Source: Acholeplasmataceae bacterium
Lineage (GTDB): Bacteria; Bacillota_I; Bacilli_A; ML615J-28; CAG-698
Reading direction: 5' to 3'
NCBI GenBank assembly: GCA_012839485.1
Contig: DUNF01000092.1
Span: 1 to 8,030 of the forward strand
DNA: 8,030 nt
Of the stretch, positions 1-4,637 are shown piece by piece (the stretch's first letter is position 1; each line of letters starts with the position of its first letter). The notes under the pieces are model-generated. The model was not told the DNA's origin, did no database searches, and saw nothing but the letters and a program-made list of their open reading frames with translations. The position numbers and the translations under genes are program-made.

Positions 1-35
1 AAAGTTTTATTTGCTTCCTGCTTTTGCTCTTTCAT
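1..35 (-). CDS. 5' end of an unidentified gene, cut by window edge
   Basis: An ATG at 33-35 (minus strand) opens a frame reading MKEQKQEANKT before the window ends. A strong AAGGAGG ribosome-binding site lies about 10 nt upstream, and a near-consensus promoter lies 67 nt further up, so the start is well supported. The visible residues are hydrophilic, rich in Lys, Glu and Gln, and show no signal peptide. Eleven residues are too few to name the product. Two tandem promoters suggest it is well expressed or subject to more than one control. Confidence 0.75.
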   Translation of the reverse strand, partial: MKEQKQEANKT

Positions 36-108
36 AAAGAAAATTCCTCCTTCGTTACATATTTCTAAAAGCTACGACATTTAAATGAAAACGCTATAAC
101 TTTATGTT

Positions 109-137
109 ATTATAGCAATAATTATTTACAAAGTCAA
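109..137 (-). promoter_or_regulatory. Promoter P1 (extended -10) for the gene at 1-35
   Basis: On the minus strand a TTGACT -35 box (132-137) is followed after 17 nt by a perfect TATAAT -10 box (109-114). A TGC immediately upstream of it (115-117) makes this an extended -10 promoter. The predicted start is near 102, giving a leader of about 67 nt. The leader holds a perfect 10-bp palindrome, CATTTAAATG (78-87), which could be an operator, though that is speculative. Confidence 0.85.
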
Positions 138-222
138 GATGTTTTATGAAAATTGATGAAAAATCCAACATTATTCCCGCTTTTTTCCTCTACCTTATAG
201 AATAATTTATTTGCTCAGGATA

Positions 223-251
223 ATTTTAGCACTTTTTATTAACTAAGTCAA
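223..251 (-). promoter_or_regulatory. Promoter P2, upstream tandem copy of P1
   Basis: On the minus strand TTGACT (246-251) and TAAAAT (223-228) are separated by 17 nt, with a TGC extended -10 element (229-231). The 29-nt span matches P1 at 23 of 29 positions, and the two sites lie 114 bp apart in the same orientation. A transcript from here would start near 216 and run through P1 into the gene at the window edge, giving a leader of roughly 180 nt. No convincing terminator or structured RNA was seen between the two promoters. Confidence 0.7.
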
Positions 252-378
252 TCTTTTTTTGTTGAAAACTAGCAAATTAATTCACCATATTTCCTTTAAA
301 TAAAGCTTTTTTCCAATCTTCGCACTAATTAAATAACCTAAAGAAAGAACAACTTGCTTTATAGCAATATATTCAAAT
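252..378. other. AT-rich intergenic stretch with no recognised gene
   Basis: This lies between the tRNA-Gly terminator and promoter P2. An open frame crosses it on the minus strand (282-467), but that frame starts inside the tRNA and runs through the terminator, with no ribosome-binding site, so it is not a gene. A small inverted repeat, TTGCT-ATAA-AGCAA on the minus strand, is too short to call a functional hairpin. I see nothing else here. Confidence 0.6.
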
Positions 379-408
379 AAAAAAAGTTTTGATACTCTTG
401 TATCAAAA
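379..408 (-). terminator. Intrinsic terminator of tRNA-Gly(GCC)
   Basis: A 9-bp perfect stem, TTTTGATAC (387-395) and GTATCAAAA (400-408), closes a 4-nt loop. On the minus strand it is followed by C and then seven T residues (379-385). It lies 15 nt past the encoded CCA of the tRNA, so it ends the tRNA transcript and any read-through from the 2H gene upstream. Confidence 0.85.
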
Positions 409-423
409 AAATATAATTTAATA

Positions 424-498
424 TGGAGCAAGTAACGGGATTCGAACCCGTATCTTCGCGTTGGCAACGCGACATAATAGCCCTTATACTATACCTGC
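424..498 (-). tRNA. tRNA-Gly, anticodon GCC
   Basis: The minus strand folds as a complete 75-nt tRNA with encoded CCA. The acceptor stem pairs GCAGGTA with TACTTGC (one G-U), with discriminator U as expected for bacterial tRNA-Gly. The anticodon stem is TCGCG/CGCGA around the loop TTGCCAA, giving anticodon GCC (463-465 on the plus strand) for GGC and GGU codons. The T arm is ACGGG-TTCGAAT-CCCGT. The D arm is weak: three pairs plus a T-T mismatch, with the conserved GG in its loop. It sits just after the 2H phosphoesterase gene, with its own promoter, and is followed by a clean terminator. Confidence 0.96.
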
Positions 499-508
499 AA
501 GTATTAAC

Positions 509-537
509 ATTATACTATAATCCCTTTAAAATTGCAA
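509..537 (-). promoter_or_regulatory. Promoter of tRNA-Gly
   Basis: On the minus strand TTGCAA (532-537) is followed after 17 nt by a perfect TATAAT (509-514), ten nt before the first tRNA base, which leaves a leader of only about 3 nt. The -35 box lies 8 nt past the stop codon of the 2H gene, and no terminator separates them, so the tRNA can also be read from the upstream promoter. The promoter and the tRNA 5' end share two repeated words (see findings). Confidence 0.8.
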
Positions 538-545
538 GTAGAATC

Positions 546-1049
546 TTAAAACTCTTTAGAATAGACAATCTCAAAATTGCCTTTATTATTTACTGAAAGT
601 TCAATTTTTTTAAGTCTAACTTTAAAAGGTCGAAAATTTTCTGTTAGATTATTCATAATAATTTGTGATGCTGGTCCCTTATATAAAGTAATATGAGGTT
701 TCCACTCATCTTCTGTTGTATAAAATTCAGCTTTATCTTTAAACTTTTCCGTATAATCACGATATAGTTTTAATAAATCACTAGAAAAATCAGGAAAACA
801 AACAACAGTTTCTAACGTTAAATATTCCAAACGATTAACTTTTAAAACAATCTCTAAACCTTGTCTTGTTTTCATAAACTCATCAGTGTGTCTAATTAAC
901 TTTTTTAAATTGATCTTGGGATAATGAACTAAAGTAAGGTGTGGTTTAGAAAGAAGGTCGTATATTGGAAAACTATCCTTTACAACCTCTTTTAAGTAAT
1001 CTTCAGTTTCACTTCCAAAATTAAGAATTACAAATACATCCTTACCCAT
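546..1049 (-). CDS. 2H phosphoesterase, 2'-5' RNA ligase-like
   Basis: This 167-aa soluble protein belongs to the 2H phosphoesterase superfamily (LigT / 2'-5' RNA ligase / CPDase). Members act on 2'-5' phosphodiester bonds or 2',3'-cyclic phosphates through two H-x-T/S-x motifs. Both are present and intact: PHLTL (His37, Thr39) and PHITL (His119, Thr121), each in one of two roughly equal lobes, as expected for this bilobed fold. The length suits the family. There is no signal peptide or membrane segment. The ATG is preceded by an AAGGTGAT ribosome-binding site (1053-1060) and a strong promoter. The gene stands alone between the ssb terminator and tRNA-Gly. Its true substrate cannot be read from the sequence; tRNA or RNA-end processing is possible but only inferred from the family and the neighbouring tRNA. 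Confidence 0.85.
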   Translation of the reverse strand: MGKDVFVILNFGSETEDYLKEVVKDSFPIYDLLSKPHLTLVHYPKINLKKLIRHTDEFMKTRQGLEIVLKVNRLEYLTLETVVCFPDFSSDLLKLYRDYTEKFKDKAEFYTTEDEWKPHITLYKGPASQIIMNNLTENFRPFKVRLKKIELSVNNKGNFEIVYSKEF

Positions 1050-1064
1050 CTTATCACCTTTAGT

Positions 1065-1093
1065 ATATTATTATAAATAGAGGAATTTGTCAA
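1065..1093 (-). promoter_or_regulatory. Promoter of the 2H phosphoesterase gene
   Basis: A perfect consensus TTGACA -35 box (1088-1093, minus strand) is followed after 17 nt by TAATAT (1065-1070, 4 of 6 to consensus), placing the start close to the ribosome-binding site. A TATACT further downstream is an alternative -10, but its 20-nt spacing is poor. The -35 box begins only a few bases after the ssb terminator, so terminator and promoter are nearly fused. Confidence 0.7.
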
Positions 1094-1097
1094 ATAA

Positions 1098-1128
1098 AAA
1101 CTCAAAAGAGCAAAACCCTTTTGAGTTT
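1098..1128 (-). terminator. Intrinsic terminator of ssb
   Basis: An 11-bp perfect stem, AAACTCAAAAG (1098-1108) and CTTTTGAGTTT (1118-1128), closes a 9-nt loop. On the minus strand it is followed by TTATTT, a modest U-tract strengthened by the three A-U pairs at the stem base. It lies 45 nt past the ssb stop codon. Confidence 0.75.
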
Positions 1129-1173
1129 AATTGTGAGTATAGTTTTTGAAAATGAAATAATTAGAAAGAATTA

Positions 1174-1515
1174 TTACACTGATTCTAGGGCATCAGGTCT
1201 TTTTATGTTAATAAATGAAACCCTTTCCCCAACAACTTCTAAGATGTTAAGTTTAATCTCCTTAACTTCTATTTGTCTAACCTGAATTCTTCCTTTTACC
1301 CCAACAACTGAACCTTTCTTACAGTTGTTTGCGACTGCCTCCGCAATTCCATCCCACAGTACAACTGGAACAAAGTCCACATCATACTCACCATCTTGAT
1401 TCTTAAAACCTCTTTGAACAGCAATTACCATCCTACAAGTCTTAAGTCCGCTGTCTAAAGTAACTACTGTTAAATCTTCGACAGTCCTTCCAACTAGAAC
1501 TAAATTGTTCAACAT
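1174..1515 (-). CDS. ssb: Single-stranded DNA-binding protein, short tail-less form
   Basis: This 113-aa protein is an OB-fold SSB, which coats single-stranded DNA in replication, repair or transformation. It opens with the typical MLNNLVLVGR strand, then the AVQRGFKN and VPVVLWDG strands and the KGSVVGVKGRIQVR segment, all in standard SSB order. It is shorter than replicative SSBs (about 160-180 aa). It lacks the Gly/Gln-rich linker and the acidic DDDIPF-like tip that recruits partner proteins, ending instead in DALESV. In length it resembles Bacillus SsbB, the competence-linked paralog, so it is probably a second, accessory SSB; a main ssb is expected elsewhere. It has its own promoter and terminator. 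The ATG at 1513-1515 is the only usable in-frame start, although its ribosome-binding site is unusually far upstream. Confidence 0.88.
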   Translation of the reverse strand: MLNNLVLVGRTVEDLTVVTLDSGLKTCRMVIAVQRGFKNQDGEYDVDFVPVVLWDGIAEAVANNCKKGSVVGVKGRIQVRQIEVKEIKLNILEVVGERVSFINIKRPDALESV

Positions 1516-1524
1516 GAATCCATT

Positions 1525-1543
1525 ACTAGCTAGTTTTCCTCCC
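1525..1543 (-). promoter_or_regulatory. Distant Shine-Dalgarno of ssb with a 10-bp palindrome
   Basis: The only good ribosome-binding site, GGGAGG (1538-1543, minus strand), lies 22 nt upstream of the ssb ATG, much further than the usual 5-10 nt. Between them is the perfect palindrome ACTAGCTAGT (1525-1534) and an out-of-frame ATG (1521-1523) that would encode only MDSC before a TGA overlapping the ssb start. No in-frame ATG, GTG or TTG exists closer to the site. The arrangement may mean controlled or re-initiated translation. Confidence 0.5.
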
Positions 1544-1569
1544 TATTTCAAATTACGTACGTTGACTTG

Positions 1570-1578
1570 ATTATACCA
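1570..1578 (-). promoter_or_regulatory. Extended -10 promoter of ssb
   Basis: On the minus strand TGGTATAAT gives a perfect TATAAT (1570-1575) with the TGn extension (1576-1578). The best -35 candidate, TTGCTT at 16-nt spacing, is weak, as is common for extended -10 promoters. The start would be near 1563, giving a leader of about 48 nt. It lies downstream of the deoD terminator, so ssb is transcribed independently. Confidence 0.75.
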
Positions 1579-1641
1579 AAAATCTCTTAAAAAGCAAAAC
1601 AAGGAAAGGCATAAACTACCTAGTTGATAAAAGCAATTTCC

Positions 1642-1677
1642 AAAAAAAAGACTGAAAATTTATTTCAGTCATTTTTT
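1642..1677 (-). terminator. Intrinsic terminator ending the sepF-yggT-ileS-deoCD operon
   Basis: The 8-bp stem GACTGAAA (1650-1657) / TTTCAGTC (1663-1670) closes a 5-nt loop. On the minus strand it is followed directly by eight T residues (1642-1649), an almost ideal terminator. On the plus strand six T residues (1672-1677) also follow, so it may work both ways. It lies about 100 nt past the deoD stop codon; the AT-rich stretch between (1671-1767) shows no gene. Confidence 0.9.
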
Positions 1678-1767
1678 ATTATTTTAATATTTTACCATTT
1701 CCAAAAACCATTGAATAAAACAACAATTTTTTTTGATGTTTGATTATATTTATCTAAACTATAAAAA

Positions 1768-2481
1768 TTAAGCTGCTTCTAAAGCAATTTCCATCATCTT
1801 ATTAAAAGACTTTTGTCTTTCTTCAGCCGATGTTGCTTCATGTGTTACTAAAGAATCAGATACAGTTAAAATACAAGCTGCATCTTTACCTAAAAATCTA
1901 GCATTGGAAAACAAAGCAAATGATTCCATCTCAACTCCTAAGCAGTTATATTTATCTCTTACATCTTTAAAGATATCTCCTTGATGTCGATAAAAGACAT
2001 CTGAAGAATGAATACGGCCTAAACGATAAGGTATTTCTAATTTTTTTGCTGCTTCTTGTAAAGCATTAGTTAGTTCATGGCTTGATGAAATAACTTTTTC
2101 ATCATAATCATATGCTACCTTCGCAAAACTAGACTCTGAGTATGAATCAGATACGATAACTACATCATATAGTTTTAATTCACTAGAATATGCTCCCATT
2201 GAACCAACTCTAATAATTTTCTCTACATCATAAAACTTAAATAATTCATATGAGTAAATACCAATACTAGGCATTCCCATTCCTGATCCCATTACTGAAA
2301 CCTTTTTACCTTTATAATAGCCTGTAAAACCAAACATATTACGAACGCCATTAACTCTTGTTACGTCTTCTAAATATGTCTTGGCAATAAATTCTGCTCT
2401 TAAAGGATCTCCTGGCATTAAAACAGTTTTTCCAAATAAATCTTTATGTTTTGCTTCAATATGCGGTGTAGGTATAGCCAT
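1768..2481 (-). CDS. deoD: Purine-nucleoside phosphorylase DeoD type
   Basis: This 237-aa cytosolic enzyme cleaves purine (deoxy)nucleosides with phosphate to free base and (deoxy)ribose-1-phosphate, and forms hexamers in the family. Family residues are in place: the N-terminal TPHIEA with its His (donated to a neighbouring subunit), the phosphate site GDPLRA (Gly24, Arg28), RVGS (91-94), the ribose-binding VEMES (Glu184-Glu186), and the catalytic Asp209 in TVSDS. The length is normal. The ATG overlaps the deoC stop (TAATG), and GGGGAGG (2489-2495) lies 7 nt upstream, so the start is secure and translation is coupled to deoC. It is the last gene before the terminator. With deoC it supports purine deoxynucleoside salvage. 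Confidence 0.96.
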   Translation of the reverse strand: MAIPTPHIEAKHKDLFGKTVLMPGDPLRAEFIAKTYLEDVTRVNGVRNMFGFTGYYKGKKVSVMGSGMGMPSIGIYSYELFKFYDVEKIIRVGSMGAYSSELKLYDVVIVSDSYSESSFAKVAYDYDEKVISSSHELTNALQEAAKKLEIPYRLGRIHSSDVFYRHQGDIFKDVRDKYNCLGVEMESFALFSNARFLGKDAACILTVSDSLVTHEATSAEERQKSFNKMMEIALEAA

Positions 2482-3152
2482 TATTTTTCCTCCCCTAATT
2501 CTTCCATAATTTTTACACTACTAGAACAACCAATTCTTGTAGCACCAGCTTCAACCATTGCTTTTAAAGTAGCAAGATCTCTAATCCCACCACTTGCTTT
2601 TACTTCCATAGAAGGACTAATTGACTCTTTCATTAACTTAACATCTTCTACTTTAGCACCACCAGTGCCAAAGCCAGTTGATGTCTTCACAAAATCTGCC
2701 CCAACTTCGCTTGCTATCTTACAAACTTCTTCAATTTCTTCTTTAGTTAAGTAACAAGTCTCTAAAATAACTTTTAAAGTTTTTTTACCAAAAAGGATGT
2801 TCATCTTACAAGCATTGTGCACTTTTTCAATATCACGTCTAACATATTCCCAGTTATGGTCTTTAACCATCCCAACATTAACTACCATATCAATTTCATC
2901 AGCCCCATTTTTAATAGCATCTAAAGCTTCTGCTTTTTTCATTTCAAAAGTATTAGCTCCTAAAGGAAAACCAACAACAGTTGCAACTAAAACGTTAGAG
3001 CCTTTTAATTGTTCTTTAGCTAATCTTACATAACAAGGATTAACACAAACAGCCTTAAAACTATACTGTTTAGCCTCAGCACATAATTTCTTGATATCAC
3101 TTATTTTCGCTGTTGCACCTAATAAAGTGTGATCAATATACGAGTTGTACAT
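2481..3152 (-). CDS. deoC: Deoxyribose-phosphate aldolase
   Basis: DeoC (DERA) splits 2-deoxyribose-5-phosphate into acetaldehyde and glyceraldehyde-3-phosphate in the cytosol. The 223-aa class I aldolase TIM barrel begins MYNSYIDHTLL. It carries the family's catalytic set: Asp88 in GADEIDMVV, the Schiff-base Lys156 in DFVKTSTGF, and the second Lys185 in EVKASGGIR. I chose the ATG at 3150-3152, which lies 8 nt from the AAGGAGG site; the in-frame ATG at 3156-3158 lies only 2 nt from it, which is too close. The gene overlaps the end of the upstream membrane-protein gene by about 20 nt and the deoD start by one base. Phosphopentomutase (deoB), needed to link DeoD to DeoC, is not in the window. 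Confidence 0.96.
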   Translation of the reverse strand: MYNSYIDHTLLGATAKISDIKKLCAEAKQYSFKAVCVNPCYVRLAKEQLKGSNVLVATVVGFPLGANTFEMKKAEALDAIKNGADEIDMVVNVGMVKDHNWEYVRRDIEKVHNACKMNILFGKKTLKVILETCYLTKEEIEEVCKIASEVGADFVKTSTGFGTGGAKVEDVKLMKESISPSMEVKASGGIRDLATLKAMVEAGATRIGCSSSVKIMEELGEEK

Positions 3153-3783
3153 ATTCATAACCTCCTTGTACTTTACTTAAAAACTTAGGGAAAAAGATAC
3201 TAGCAATTCCAAACAAAAAGATTGTATAGATACTCAATCCTTGAGTAAACTTAAAATCCGTTAAGATTGTAGCTAGAATACAGAAAACTAAAGCCATCAC
3301 AAAAAAGATAATTTCTGCTCCTAGTTTTGCTTTACCTGCATTACCTTTAAATCTATATAAAAGTGACCCTACTACAGTATCACCTGCTAGTGGCGGTAAA
3401 TTAGCTGTAACTACGAACGCACTACCAAAAGGTGTCATAAATCCACCTAAAGTAAAGAAAATAGGACCAGTAATCTCATTAAACTCTAGCCACTTAAGCG
3501 TCCATAAAGCCCCATCTAAAGCATAACCAAAAGCAAAACTAATTGGTATTGCCAGTAATCTTGCAAGTGATGGTTTTATCAATTCTGAAATTACAACTAA
3601 AAGAACGTTAATAATAATTGTCGCTTCCCCAATTGTAAGTTTATCAAATAAATACTTTAAACTTAATGATGATGCATCAATTGAACAAAGGCCATATCCT
3701 GCTTTAAACATAAATGCAACACCATAAGATATTACTACCATTCCAAAAATATAAAATATTATTCTTTTAACTATTTTGTTCAT
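3133..3783 (-). CDS. YczE/YitT-like six-helix membrane protein
   Basis: This 216-aa protein is very hydrophobic, with about six predicted transmembrane segments (roughly residues 8-26, 50-69, 74-95, 105-128, 153-173 and 181-200). It shows a two-fold internal pattern: a Gly-rich loop and amphipathic helix followed by a membrane helix, seen near AGYGLCSIDA and again near LPPLAGDTVV. This resembles the poorly characterised YczE/YyaS/YitT family (DUF6198-like) of Gram-positive bacteria, whose substrate, if any, is unknown. The start overlaps the previous gene by 17 nt with no clear ribosome-binding site, so it probably depends on coupled translation. The 3' end overlaps deoC, with the deoC Shine-Dalgarno inside it. 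Its place just before deoC could suggest nucleoside or sugar transport, but that is only inference. Confidence 0.65.
   Translation of the reverse strand: MNKIVKRIIFYIFGMVVISYGVAFMFKAGYGLCSIDASSLSLKYLFDKLTIGEATIIINVLLVVISELIKPSLARLLAIPISFAFGYALDGALWTLKWLEFNEITGPIFFTLGGFMTPFGSAFVVTANLPPLAGDTVVGSLLYRFKGNAGKAKLGAEIIFFVMALVFCILATILTDFKFTQGLSIYTIFLFGIASIFFPKFLSKVQGGYEYVQLVY
3161..3167 (-). promoter_or_regulatory. Shine-Dalgarno that decides the deoC start
   Basis: AAGGAGG on the minus strand lies inside the last codons of the upstream membrane-protein gene. It is 2 nt from one in-frame ATG (3156-3158) and 8 nt from the next (3150-3152). The second spacing is normal, so the shorter DeoC, starting MYNSYIDH, is preferred. 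Confidence 0.7.
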
Positions 3784-4636
3784 CGATTAAATCACATAAT
3801 CTTAAGTTAGTATAATTGATATGATCAATTGCGAACTTTCTCAACTTAGATGCAACCTTCCTACTGCTTCTTGCTTGTTTTTCTCTTAAGATATACATAT
3901 CAGGAAGTACTGCCTCAATCTCAATCAAATACTTACCCATTACACTAAAGAAATCAGCTCTTGGAACTAAGATTACATTGTTTAACTCATCGTGGACATA
4001 GATGTAATCTAAATGAGGCGGGAAGATTGTAGCTTCTCCTACTCTAAACATACAACTAATTCCAAAATCTTTTGTAATTGAATCTTCAATTGCTTGGACC
4101 TTAGGAACTGTAATCTTTCTTCCTTCGTAAAATGTAGCAAGTTGTTCAATTGATCTTTGATACTTGCAAATCTCACTTAACTTCTTAGAATCATAAGGTC
4201 TCTTATTACCATAACCATAATCTTCAATATACTTTTGTCTCATACTATTAAAGAGATTATCTAAGTCTACAATATTAAACTCTTGCACATCTTTAAAACT
4301 ATCATGATAAATAGCTAAATCAAAACTACGACACAATTTAGAAATAATTGCAAAGATTTCTTTAGCTAAATATGATGGAATCATAATTGGAAGTTCAATC
4401 ATAAAGTTCACATTTGAATATTTTGGATTTAACTTATAAATATCTTTTACTAAGCTTTTCTTAGTAATTAAATAACGATAAGAAAAACGAAAATCTTCAT
4501 CCTTAGCGATAATCTGTACATCATCTTCAGTATAAAAAATCTCAAAATATCCAAGTTGGTCAAAAAAGTCAAATACTCTTGCAAAGTCTAACTTATCTAA
4601 ACTGTTATCACGAAAAAAATGTAAATTAATAGGCAT
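3767..4636 (-). CDS. Conserved-looking protein of unknown function, 289 aa
   Basis: I do not recognise this protein. It is soluble by composition, with no signal peptide or membrane segment. It is rich in aromatic residues (many Phe and Tyr) and in Lys, Asp and Glu. The N-terminal half alternates short strands and helices. Near the middle is a Gly/Tyr patch, YGYGNKRPYDSKK (around 142-154), and the C-terminal quarter has a basic helix, ILREKQARSSRKVASKLRKF (around 250-269), that could contact nucleic acid or membrane. It is not YlmH or DivIVA, which often sit beside ileS in this neighbourhood. The start is firm: AAGGAGG (4643-4649) lies 6 nt upstream, embedded in the last ileS codons, one base after the ileS stop. 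Its coupled position between ileS and a membrane protein supports real expression. Confidence 0.8.
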   Translation of the reverse strand: MPINLHFFRDNSLDKLDFARVFDFFDQLGYFEIFYTEDDVQIIAKDEDFRFSYRYLITKKSLVKDIYKLNPKYSNVNFMIELPIMIPSYLAKEIFAIISKLCRSFDLAIYHDSFKDVQEFNIVDLDNLFNSMRQKYIEDYGYGNKRPYDSKKLSEICKYQRSIEQLATFYEGRKITVPKVQAIEDSITKDFGISCMFRVGEATIFPPHLDYIYVHDELNNVILVPRADFFSVMGKYLIEIEAVLPDMYILREKQARSSRKVASKLRKFAIDHINYTNLRLCDLIDEQNS

Positions 4637-4637
4637 C

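Noticed and set aside
94..171. 25-aa minus-strand frame (MLDFSSIF...) downstream of promoter P2
   Set aside because: It contains promoter P1 within its sequence and has only a weak, badly spaced ribosome-binding site; a leader peptide is possible but unsupported.
282..467. 61-aa minus-strand open frame
   Set aside because: It starts inside the tRNA-Gly, passes through the tRNA terminator, and has no ribosome-binding site.
2446..2754. 102-aa plus-strand frame
   Set aside because: It is antisense to deoC and deoD, with low-complexity Ser/Leu-rich sequence and no start signal.
2797..3033. 78-aa plus-strand frame
   Set aside because: It lies entirely antisense to deoC, whose motifs are intact.
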